DNA of 11,802 nt, from NCBI GenBank assembly GCA_003024985.2, contig PXIH01S0011609.1. One strand, 5' to 3'. The notes under the pieces were generated by a model. The model saw nothing but the letters and a program-made list of their open reading frames with translations. It was not told the origin of the DNA and ran no database searches. Shown here piece after piece: positions 1-7,444 of the stretch (position 1 is its first letter; the number at the start of each line of letters is the position of its first letter). Position numbers and translations under genes: made by a program. Source of the DNA: Euperipatoides rowelli (lineage: Eukaryota; Onychophora; Udeonychophora; Euonychophora; Peripatopsidae).

Positions 1-131
1 AAAATAGATAAAAATATACTATTTTTTGTTTAAAATAGTTATAGCCAGGTGGCTAGTTGTGCCAAATATTTTGATTAGCTACTTTTAAATTTTTATTAGC
101 ATTTGATTTGGCTAACACATTTGTTGAGCCC

Positions 132-384
132 TTTTTTTTTTTTTTTAATGATGCAGGGTAATCTGGTTCGTTTCCAATGGTCCTTAATCTTCTTTATATT
201 CCAACTTTTTACAGAAAATTCCTATTTTACTTTTGCTTGGATGAAAATTACCCCAATATCTTGGTCTTTCAGTAAGAAAGACTTCCGAATATGGGGGTAG
301 GACAACACGAGCCTTGAACTCAACTCGTGCCAACACCAAGGGACACAAAGTGGCGCAGCTCATCCCACTGTGCCACCACCCCTT
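132..384 (-). mobile_element. tRNA-derived SINE, minus strand
   Basis: On the minus strand a Pol III type promoter can be read. The A box TGGCACAGTGG is at 365-375 and the B box GAGTTCAAGGC at 311-321. They are about 54 bases apart, a spacing that fits a tRNA with a long variable arm (Leu/Ser class). A non-tRNA body follows towards lower coordinates. The run of 15 T at 132-146 would be its poly-A tail, which sets the suggested left end. No clear target-site duplication was found. The body differs from the other SINEs in this window, so it is a separate family. Open frames of 65-68 codons on both strands here have no protein features and are taken as chance. Confidence 0.6.
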
Positions 385-400
385 GGCCAATCCATGACTT

Positions 401-640
401 CTATATTTAATAAAATGTGTTTATAAGCTTATTCATTTTTAATATTTTCCAGTCCGTGGCTCCCTCTATATTTAATAAAATGCGTTTATAAGCTTATTCA
501 TTTTTAATATTTTCCAGTCCGTGGCTCCCTCTATATTTAATAAAATGCGTTTATAAGCTTATTCATTTTTAATGTTTTCCAGTCCGTGGCTCCCTCTATA
601 TTTAATAAAATGCGTTTATAAGCTTATTCATTTTTAATGT
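401..640. repeat. 65-bp minisatellite, about 3.7 copies
   Basis: The phrase CTATATTTAATAAAATG recurs at 401, 466, 531 and 596, an exact 65-base period. Each full unit also carries TTTATAAGCTTATTCATTTT and CAGTCCGTGGCTCCCTC. The copies differ only by a few substitutions (TGTG/TGCG, AATATT/AATGTT), so the array is young or homogenised. The last copy stops near 640 before the CAGTCC part. It begins 17 bases beyond the head of the neighbouring SINE. Confidence 0.95.
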
Positions 641-1234
641 TATGTTTTTAATTTGAAAATTATTTTATAAAATTTTTCATTTAATATTTTAAGAAATAAT
701 TTTTTTTTTTTTTTTGATTTTCATCAATTGTTTAATATTTTGTAAGGATAATAATCAAATAAACTGATTATGATATTGTAGTTTCATAAGAAAAGGAATT
801 AACTATAAATTTAGTTTCAGAAGTCTATTATTTCAATAGACAATACAAAATATACATTAATATCAACAAAATTATTTATTATTAGACCAAATTTGTTTAC
901 AATTTTATTTCTGTTGAAATTTGGGAATTTGTATTCAGATATCTTTTTGAAATGCTTGATTTTGTATTACATTCCCAAAGATGTCGACAGAAAAAAAAAT
1001 AGACTTTAAAAAACAAAGTAGGCCTATATTGAATTTGAAAAAATACCAACAAAATGAATACTTTTGGATACATTATAAACTTTAGAAGAAAAATGTTGAA
1101 TATTCTGCGTGTGATTTTTATTATTAATTCTGTTCCGTGAAAATAATCATTTTCTTTTTTTTAAGTTAATTTTAAATTATATAAATTTAAAATAAATTTT
1201 AAATAGTCAACTTGAGAATCTATCAGGATTAAAA
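641..1234. other. AT-rich upstream region of the Ig gene
   Basis: No coding frame, RNA gene or recognisable repeat was found here beyond homopolymer runs (16 T at 700-715). A TATA-like string TATATAAA lies at 1178-1185, about 70 bases before the exon 1 ATG. In such AT-rich DNA it is weak evidence for a core promoter. The region should hold the promoter and 5' UTR of the Ig gene. Confidence 0.3.
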
Positions 1235-1258
1235 ATGTCTACAAATAATCAAACATGA
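1235..1258 (+). promoter_or_regulatory. Possible 7-codon upstream ORF overlapping the main start
   Basis: ATG at 1235 has A at -3 and opens a 7-codon frame. Its TGA stop (1256-1258) overlaps the main ATG (1255-1257) as ATGA. If transcription starts upstream of 1235, this uORF would tax initiation at the receptor start or force reinitiation there. The transcript start is unknown, so this is only a possibility. Confidence 0.3.
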
Positions 1259-1303
1259 AGACTATAATCTTCTTTTCTTTGATTGTTACATACATATCTT
1301 CAG
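1255..1303 (+). CDS. Ig-superfamily receptor, exon 1: signal peptide
   Basis: The ATG opens 16 codons plus one base: Met-Lys, a hydrophobic stretch IIFFSLIVTYI, then Ser-Ser. This is a compact signal peptide that would send the product into the secretory pathway. CAG|GTAAGT at 1303/1304 is a near-perfect splice donor. It leaves phase 1, the usual phase between leader and Ig exons in Ig-superfamily receptors. The start is supported by A at -3 and by the hydrophobic core beginning straight after Met-Lys. The frame stays open into the intron to 1461, but that extension has no domain features. The pairing with the exon at 5505 rests on matching phase, strand and order, not on transcript data. A chance hydrophobic ORF cannot be fully excluded. 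Confidence 0.6.
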
Positions 1304-1620
1304 GTAAGTTAACTTTCTTTATCAATAATATTCCAAAATATGATATAATATTAATAATGATTATTTATAATCCTCTTCTTGCTAACAAAGAATATAATTT
1401 TATAAGTATATACTTAAATAGTGATGAAATGTGGTTATTTACATATAAATATGTATTTTAGTATATACTGTATATATGGAATAATGAAACATTTTTTCAC
1501 AAATAGTGTTATTAATGTTAGGTAATTTAAACTTAAATTAATATTTATATAGTCTTGTTAGTGCCTAATGTGTAAGGTCTAACTTTTAATTCATGGTGAT
1601 TTTAAAATGTGCTTTAAAAA

Positions 1621-1890
1621 AAAAAAAAAAAATTTCTCTCACAGAGAGGAAATGACTATATTTTTATTTCAGAATAATAAGTACAATACACTGAATACAG
1701 ATCAAGGAAAAACATTTGAAGCATATATTTGATACATTTATATACAGTATATAAAGAATGTCGTTAAAAAAACAATTTCCAACTTGAACTAATTTCAGGG
1801 AATTAAGTTTCCCCAGATTCGAACCAGGTGGCAGGCTGTACCACCGGAGCGTTGAGCGATGTTTTCTCGCCACTCGACTAGCCCCTCACT
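1621..1890 (-). mobile_element. tRNA-derived SINE (family X, copy 1), minus strand
   Basis: Read on the minus strand from about 1890, the A box TAGTCGAGTGGC is at 1869-1880 and the B box GGTTCGAATCT at 1815-1825, a close match to the tRNA B box. The spacing of about 55 bases suits a Leu/Ser type tRNA. A core AAATTAGTTCAAGTTGGAAA follows (in 1766-1795), and a 3' end GTCATTTCCTCTCTGTGA (in 1633-1660) sits next to a homopolymer. Both core and 3' end recur in the element at 11200-11460. The total of about 260 bases suggests a near full-length copy. The minus-strand open frame inside it is not a gene. Confidence 0.8.
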
Positions 1891-2174
1891 CCCCCGCAGG
1901 GCTAAATGTGCTTTTTGTTTAGCTATATCCTGAGCATTAGGTTCAGTCCTTTATATTTTTTCCTTCTGCATTTTTATAATTGATGTAATTAAATACTATT
2001 GTTATTTATTTGTGGTCCTGTATTTGGTACAGAGACTAGGCCTGTAGTTCCAACATTATTTGTATTCTGGTTAACATTTAGGCTAGCACAGGATGACACC
2101 ACTATTGATGTATTCAGAACTCTTTGATTTTTGTATATCTTGGTGTGTTTTGACTACGTATAATTGAATCCTGG

Positions 2175-2336
2175 TTATTTTGGTTTATTAGATCTTTCAT
2201 TTAAAAGTTCTACCACTTTACTTTTCCACCAAGATATTTCATTTCTCTGCTCTACTGTAATCTGTATTAAATCTTCTACAATTTTAGCATTAAATTGTAC
2301 AGAAGGACAGCTAGTCCCTTTCTCTTTATTTACAAC
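2175..2336 (-). other. Unassigned 53-codon open stretch without start codon
   Basis: Read on the minus strand from 2336 to a stop at 2175-2177, 53 codons are open, with a balanced charged composition that includes the string RNEISWWKSKVVELLNERS. No ATG, obvious splice acceptor or recognised family is present. It could be a fragment of an old transposon protein or a chance frame. The composition looks more protein-like than its AT-rich surroundings, which is the only reason to list it. Confidence 0.15.
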
Positions 2337-2892
2337 TTAAAGTTTAAGCCTAAGCTTTGTGGTTGTTGTATGTTTCACACTAACATCAACAATGTCTAAA
2401 TATCAAACAAGAGACACAACAAAATCTACACAAAACAACATATATTATCTGCACATCATGTTATATCTAACTATACAACAAACACAATATCAAATCACAT
2501 ATAAACAAACAAAATCATTTTTACAACAATTGACGATGTAAAAAAAAGACAGATATAGTGGGTAGCTCTTTAGTTTTATTCGTACCTTATGGTTGACGAC
2601 CCATTGGCATGTCTATAGGAGGTCTTAAAGTTATTGGAGTATATAGTTCATTTATTTTGTATATGGCTAGGTTATAAAAGCTAAAACTAATAGCATTTAA
2701 TTGGTAATCAAATTTCATTTTTTAATATTTAGCATGTGTTTATTATATGATAATTTTGCTTAATTTTATACAATATGCACTCTCAGAAGATGAAATGAGG
2801 GTTATAAATAAGGATAGGGCAAAAAAATATTTATAGGGGCCTAGGGGTTAATGTGTAAGTCCAATGATAAAATTTTCATAGCTCACCACTTT

Positions 2893-3038
2893 ATAAATGC
2901 TATGCATTTATATTGTTTTATATGAATGTTTGGCTATGTAATATTTACTGTATATTCTCCAGTGCTTAGGCTACAGGATGATCCATATGGTATGTTTCTT
3001 CACCATTTGGCTTGGAAAACATGTCACATGATGTTTTG
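2893..3038 (+). repeat. Ancient dispersed repeat, copy 1
   Basis: From TATAAATGCTA near 2893 to ATGTTTTG near 3038 this stretch aligns with the copy around 3634-3756. Shared strings include TTTTATATGAATGTTTGGC and ATGTTTCTTCACCAT. Small indels separate the copies. The family is not recognised. A 74-codon open frame at 2926-3150 overlaps it and has no protein features, so it is not called a gene. At 3085-3100 a faint tRNA A-box-like string follows without a well-placed B box. Confidence 0.7.
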
Positions 3039-3277
3039 TTCATCCAAACCAAATGAACAACACAGTCAAATAAAATTAGTATGGCTGTATCAGTGGGTAA
3101 AGTGTTCACTTAAGAAACTTACCCAAGCTGCAACTGATGAAGACCTTTAGCCAGAAATAGGTCCTAGTCTTGCAGTTAATGGTAAGAGAAAAATTGTAAA
3201 CCTACATGTGGTGGTCTCAAGTATTAAACTATTACATTAGAAATAATGCCTACCATAGTTGTATATTTAATGTGTAT

Positions 3278-3295
3278 TCATATAAATGCTAGTCA
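3278..3295 (+). repeat. Target-site duplication, left copy
   Basis: The 18-base string TCATATAAATGCTAGTCA occurs here and, without mismatch, at 3634-3651, directly on either side of the SINE. Such a long perfect duplication is the mark of LINE-machinery (target-primed) insertion. Confidence 0.9.
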
Positions 3296-3633
3296 AGGTA
3301 CATTGGTCCAGTGTATAATGATCTGGACTACTGCATGGTCAGACATGTAGTCACGGGGACAGGTTTGTTCCCTGAGGGTGATATGGGGTATTTTTTTCAA
3401 CACACTTTAGATTGTTAAAAATATTTGTGTGAAGAATTATGCCCACCGAATCCTGGGTCTTAAAATGGTTGACCAGAGCTGGGAATCGGGTGCTTAATAA
3501 GAACCATTCTAGTTAATTACAGATAATAAAAGACTCAAGGTCAAGGATCGATTATGCTTCCAAGTGAGAAGAATGTATATAATGTAAATAAAGTTATGTT
3601 GCCCCCTGTTTGTAAAACTTATTTTTAAAAAAA
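3296..3633 (+). mobile_element. Complete SINE with 18-bp target-site duplication
   Basis: This 338-base element has a tRNA-like 5' head with the A box TGGTCCAGTGT near 3306 and a degenerate B box GGTTTGTTCCC at 3362-3372, again with Leu/Ser-type spacing. It ends in an A-rich tail (3627-3633). It lies exactly between the perfect direct repeats 3278-3295 and 3634-3651. Its middle contains AGAGCTGGGAATCGGG, faintly like the core of family X. Its end, AATAAAGTTATGTTGCCCCC, loosely resembles the family X tail. It split the second copy of the ancient repeat, so it is the younger of the two. Confidence 0.85.
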
Positions 3634-3756
3634 TCATATAAATGCTAGTCATTTATATGATTTTATATGAATGTTTGGCAATGTAATATTGCTTCCAGGA
3701 TGATGGTGGATGTTTCTTCACCATGTTTCTTGTGAAGCATATTGTTTAATGTTTTC
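3634..3756 (+). repeat. Ancient dispersed repeat, copy 2, split by the SINE
   Basis: This begins with the right target-site duplication (3634-3651) and continues in alignment with copy 1 at 2893-3038. Removing the SINE and one duplication gives a stretch that matches copy 1 across the junction, which confirms the insertion point independently. The copies differ by several small indels. Confidence 0.75.
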
Positions 3757-4046
3757 AGAATTTCTTTTAAATAATGGATTTAATATTTTTTTACATTTGA
3801 TTGGAGCAGTAATTTCTGTATAAATTTGGAGATTACCTAACTGAATTTTAGGCATAAGATCAAAGTTCTGTAATCTTCAAGTTTTTTAATACAATGATCA
3901 TAGCATTTATAAAGATTTGGAGTATTTTGATATGAGCTGACATTGATTTTAATGTAGGGAGGGATTGGGATAATGGTGGTTATTATTATAATACAATTAT
4001 GAGATAATAAATATTTGGAGAAAAAAATTACATGAAATAAGAGATA

Positions 4047-5071
4047 TTGATGGCCTTAATAAGATATCAAATTCAAAAGAACATAATCGATTACGAGATG
4101 GATGATGTAGATGATTTTAACTCTAATAATACTGATATTGNCAGCAACATTCATAGGAGAGAGGCTATTGTAAAAATTATTACGTCTCATAGTGATCCAC
4201 TTCTAGTTCTTATTAATATTAATTGTAGTGATTATACTAATCTATTGAACAGTGGAGCATCAAAGTCCATATCTATCAATCCATTTCAGACGATAGGTCA
4301 ATGTTTATGTTTAGAAGTTCAATCATTCATTTAACATCTGCAGCCCACTTTCAAAAAATAATGAATCAATTGCTGGCCAATGAAATATATAGCGGAAGAA
4401 TTCTGATCACCAAGATGATCTGTTAATATATTAAAACATCTGAAGAACATTTAACCAGATTAAGGACTTTGAAAAATTAAGATATGTCAATTTGGCTGCT
4501 AGGCCATCTAAATGCAGTTTCTTTCAGGACAGTGACCTTTTTGGGACATCAAATTTATGAAAAGGGGGCCACCCCTTTAATTGACAAATTGAAGGCTGTG
4601 AAGGAATTTTCTAGACCAACTAATATTAAATAAGTCGGATCATTTCTTGGAACAATCAACTTTTATAGTAAGATTCGTAATAGATATAAGGCTATCCCGA
4701 TTTATGAACTCTTAAAGAAGGATAAGCTAAAATTGGATTGGTCGCAAGAATGTGAAACTTTTTTTTATCAATTGAAGGAGGTACTTGGTTCTGTGTCTTT
4801 CTTGGTGCATTAAAATTTTGTAAAGCCTTTGTTAAATTTGATGCCTCAGATATTGCCATGGGAGGTGTTGAAACAGATGGGTGAAAAGGGAAACTTTTAC
4901 CCATTAACCTACTGCATCCAAAAGCTCAACAAAGAAGAGAAGAATTATTCTATTATTGATAAGGACAATTTATTGTGTCATTTGATTTTTGGGTATGACA
5001 TTATTGCTAAAATGGACAACAAACTGCACATATCTTGTACAGAACATCATAACATATTACTGGACAAATAA
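4047..5071 (+). pseudogene. Decayed Ty3/Gypsy pol fragment, sense to the Ig gene
   Basis: Retroelement protein pieces occur in the usual order but in shifting frames. A retropepsin-like motif LLNSGASKS (near 4244-4270) has Asn where the catalytic Asp of DSGA belongs. Reverse transcriptase palm pieces follow: SAAHFQKIMNQLL from about 4337, and an active-site-like QDDLL near 4411. Then comes the connection region with FLGHQI and SFLGTINFYSK (about 4535-4670), and RNase H pieces with FDASD near 4837 and KLNKEEKNYS (about 4922-4950). At least three frame changes and several stops break it. The part between protease and palm is far too short, which points to an internal deletion. No integrase or LTR was found. 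Base 4141 is an unresolved N inside the open frame 4047-4334. Confidence 0.8.
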
Positions 5072-5096
5072 ACAGATAAACATTTAATATATAATT

Positions 5097-5450
5097 CTTT
5101 AATTTCTTCTTTTGTTATTTTTCGATTTTCCAGTTCATTTCTATATTTTTTGTTGTTGATCCTGTCCTTGTTCTCTTTTCACCCCTTCATTTGTAATCTT
5201 CATGTCTTTTCACCTTTATTATTCTTGATTTTCCTCTGCTTTGACCTTGATCCTGTATTGTATATTTACTGTATATACTCTCCTATTCAGAGTTTGCTTC
5301 TTTGGCATTCCCTTAGCTCTCGTCACTGTGATTCTCTTCCACTCTTTATCTTTGATTTTTCTTCTGTTTGGGTAGACCTCTATTCTTTGCTTTCGATGTG
5401 TCTGAGGATTCATTGTTTGAAGACTCTACCCACCCATAAAAACTTTTGAT
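5097..5450 (+). other. Pyrimidine-rich stretch before the Ig exon
   Basis: The + strand is markedly rich in C and T (many TCTTTT, CTTTGA and CCTTG strings) up to about 5400, some 55-100 bases before the exon 2 acceptor. Open frames exist on both strands (99 and 64 codons), but they mirror one another and show low-complexity composition, so neither is called a gene. The stretch may simply be old repeat DNA. Confidence 0.4.
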
Positions 5451-5504
5451 TTGATTAAATGATATAATTAAACATTCTTATATTTTTTTTCTTATATTTT
5501 ACAG

Positions 5505-5822
5505 AAGAAATTAATGAAAGATTAAATCTGAATGAAGATGAAGTTGGAATTTTATTATTTAAAACGGGTAAAATTGGTAATCAAATAGATGATGAATATG
5601 AATGTTATTTCAAAAGCTTAGTACAAGACACTAATCAATTAGTACTATATATTAATAAATCCAAAACAGAATATATATTTCATTTATCAAATAGATATAT
5701 TGGAACATTTGTTGCAAATAATGATTTTCAACTCATCATTTATAAAGTTAAAATTAGTGATTCTGGAACTTACAAATGCGGAAATTCAAAATATGGATTT
5801 GTTATAAAACTCTTGGTAGAAA
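5505..5822 (+). CDS. Ig-superfamily receptor, exon 2: V-like Ig domain
   Basis: This exon of 318 bases is open throughout and phase 1-1. The acceptor (TTTTACAG, 5504) follows a T-rich tract and the donor is GTAAGT (5823). Joined to exon 1 it supplies residues 17-122 and a single Ig fold. The B-strand Cys is residue 50 (DEYECYF). The F-strand motif DSGTYKC puts the second Cys at 108, 58 residues later. The G-strand string GFVIKLLVE ends the domain. NKS at 67-69 is a possible N-glycosylation site. The usual C-strand Trp is absent: the stretch reads LVLYINK. The CG after the F strand and the absence of an FGxG J-like motif recall CD300/pIgR-type or other leukocyte receptor domains more than antigen receptors. 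Hagfish also have paired receptors with V-like domains. Function, ligand and the rest of the protein are unknown. Confidence 0.8.
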
Positions 5823-5846
5823 GTAAGTAAATAGTGATATTGGTTT

Positions 5847-5852
5847 ATTAAA
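5847..5852 (+). promoter_or_regulatory. Possible polyadenylation signal for an intron-retained form
   Basis: If the exon 2 donor is not used, translation adds Ser-Lys and stops at TAA (5828-5830). ATTAAA, the commonest variant of the poly-A signal, lies 17 bases after that stop. Such a hexamer is expected often by chance in this AT-rich DNA. Confidence 0.2.
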
Positions 5853-5889
5853 TTTATGAATATTTTTATTATTGCTATATTTGTCAGAT

Positions 5890-6182
5890 TCCGTTATCTG
5901 CCCACCAACATAATTAACATTAGGAGTTGCATGACAACTAAAACGTAGTAGCATGTGGAATTAGTATTTTTTCTCGCTGATTTTAGTATATTATGAACAA
6001 TCGGCGCTGATGTATCGGCCAAACCGATACATCGGTCTAACCCTAATATTTTCTTTACAGTCCTAACCTTACCATAACCCTGAACCCTAGAATAATCTAG
6101 AGGTGCAATAATCTTTTGCTGAGCATCGATCAATATAATTTCAACTTACTACCATCAACCATATTGGTGGGCAGATAACGGA
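5890..6182. mobile_element. MITE-like element with terminal inverted repeats
   Basis: TCCGTTATCTGCCCACCAA begins at 5890 and its exact reverse complement ends at 6182, giving 19-base perfect terminal inverted repeats that continue imperfectly inwards. The 293-base length and lack of a transposase mark a non-autonomous DNA element. No convincing target-site duplication was found, so the superfamily is open. Inside, a hairpin has 10-base arms at 6009-6018 and 6024-6033. The 79-codon minus-strand open frame inside (5894-6133) has no protein features. The left end lies 67 bases after the Ig exon. Confidence 0.85.
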
Positions 6183-6714
6183 GTGTGACTGCTACTTTTG
6201 TTATTATTACCATTAATAATACTACAAATTTAATTAATATTGTTATTTTTACTGTTGTCATTGAAGATATAAAGAATGCACAAGCAGAGAATCTAGAAAC
6301 CATCTACAGTATATCTTATGATAAGCAGGGTTTTATTATCTTTACTATTTGTTAATTAGTGTGTTTAAGCGATAGCTGAGTTTATTTCAAGGTATAATTA
6401 TTTTCCTTAATACTGCATTTAAGTGGAATTACACTCATAAATGATGTATTAAAGCGATGTGGCAAATTGCCGAATCTAATTATCTCTTGAAATATTCAAA
6501 CTCACTTGAATATGCTAATTAATTAAATATTTATTTATTTATCCTTTGTTAATTTGTGTGGGTGTTTTTTTTTCTAATAAAAAAAGGAACACACATGTGA
6601 ATGCTTGCTTGTGTTAGCATTTTAGAAGGCTTACGCCTTCTAGAGAACAGCTCTGGTGTTTTAATTAGTTTTATTTTCTTGCAGTAGCTAGAGGGTGGTG
6701 GCCCTTAGAAACTT

Positions 6715-6730
6715 TGCCGCCCCCTCGTGG
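6715..6730 (-). promoter_or_regulatory. CTCF-like motif, left arm
   Basis: The minus strand reads CCACGAGGGGGCGGCA, which agrees with the vertebrate CTCF core consensus CCASYAGRKGGCRSYR at 15 of 16 positions by eye. It lies in the homologous part of the left arm of the foldback element. Binding is not shown. Confidence 0.35.
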
Positions 6731-6915
6731 TATCTTTATGCTATTGTTCAAATTGGTGGATTTTTATTTGTTTTTCTAAGGAACCAGCTAATAAATTGTG
6801 TTTTACCTGTTTACTAGTTACATTTTATTCCCGGCATCACACTACTTACGTTTATAGCATTTCCGAGCAATCAGTATGTTATAAATATATATTATAACGA
6901 TTTTGCCTTTTACAG

Positions 6916-6974
6916 CAAAACCACTATAGTAACGTGGATTCAGGTGAAAAACTTGAACATAACAAAGCTGGCAG
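6916..6974 (+). other. Exon-like 59-base stretch in the palindrome centre
   Basis: A good acceptor (TTTTGCCTTTTACAG, ending at 6915) and donor (GCAG|GTAAAA at 6974/6975) bound 59 bases that are open in two frames. One frame reads NHYSNVDSGEKLEH, which resembles a receptor tail with a YxN-type tyrosine motif. The frame required to follow exon 2 directly (phase 1) has a stop after three codons, so it cannot be the next exon. Its place inside a repeat makes a chance exon likely. Confidence 0.12.
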
Positions 6975-7114
6975 GTAAAAATAATATTTATTCACTGGTT
7001 CTGTTATATGAATAAAATAAAATAAAAGTCTCATACAATATACTGTAATTATACTGTAAAACCCAATCGCTACAGTAAGAAAAATAAGCAATGTAAACTA
7101 AAGTAGATGCTTGC

Positions 7115-7130
7115 TCACTAGAGGGCAGCA
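7115..7130 (+). promoter_or_regulatory. CTCF-like motif, right arm
   Basis: TCACTAGAGGGCAGCA agrees with the CTCF core consensus at 15 of 16 positions by eye. It is the counterpart of the motif at 6715-6730 and points the opposite way, so the pair is divergent. Carrying both in one element would be an easy way for binding sites to spread, but occupancy is unknown. Confidence 0.4.
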
Positions 7131-7399
7131 GGCTCTAATATGTGAACATAAGCAAATGTTTCTTGTGTGTGCTGCTTATATTGGGAGAAGCACACACACA
7201 AATTAACAAATAATGAATATTTAGTTTGAATAATTAATTAGCATGTTCAAGTGGCTTTGAATATTTAAAGAGATAATTAATTCAATGATTTGCCAAGTCG
7301 TTTTAACACGACATTTACGACTGCAATGGGTTTCGTAAATGGCTTCTTAAGAAAATAATTATACCTTGAAATACCTCAGCTATCACTTGAAAGTACCAA

Positions 7400-7401
<2 letters not shown>

Positions 7402-7444
<43 letters not shown>

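Larger units (their letters stand above)
1304..5504 (+). other. Intron 1 of the Ig gene (inferred)
   Basis: This inferred 4.2-kb intron runs from GTAAGT (1304) to the acceptor TTTTACAG ending at 5504, which follows a T-rich tract. It contains a minus-strand SINE, an ancient repeat split by another SINE and a sense-oriented Gypsy pol fossil. The stretches 1891-2892 and 3757-4046 show no gene. Within the first, 2360-2540 is rich in A and C on the + strand with CAAACA-like runs. The intron depends on the two exons belonging together. Confidence 0.5.
6352..7403. mobile_element. Foldback element: imperfect palindrome of about 1.05 kb
   Basis: The left arm TTAATTAGT (6352) pairs with ACCAATTAA (7395-7403). 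Matching continues through GATAGCTGAG (6371-6380) with its complement at 7376-7385, and a perfect 22-base match of 6383-6404 with 7352-7373. It goes on past TTTGTTAATTTGTGTG (near 6546-6561) and the GAACCAG...TTTTACCTG block (near 6780-6810 with about 6972-7003). The centre is near 6878-6888, where GTTATAA (6878-6884) faces TTATAAC (6892-6898). The arms have diverged by substitutions and indels, including a left-only hairpin TAGAAGGC/GCCTTCTA at 6623-6642. No transposase frame exists. It is probably a non-autonomous DNA transposon or an inverted duplication of one. Confidence 0.85.

Noticed and set aside
1800-1890. Functional tRNA gene read from the good A and B boxes
   Set aside because: The acceptor stem does not pair well, the sequence continues into a SINE body, and a second dispersed copy exists at 11200-11460.
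2926-3150. 74-codon + strand open frame
   Set aside because: It overlaps an old repeat copy that is not open in the other copy, and it has no domain features or splice context.
5150-5449. 99-codon + and 64-codon - open frames
   Set aside because: They are opposite readings of the same pyrimidine-rich DNA, with low-complexity composition and no motif.
6188-6355. Open + stretch with hydrophobic residues and an IYSISYD-like string, resembling a membrane segment and tail
   Set aside because: No acceptor in the right phase precedes it (the AG at 6182-6183 would give an immediate stop), the hydrophobic part is broken by Asn residues, and AT-rich DNA readily yields such strings.
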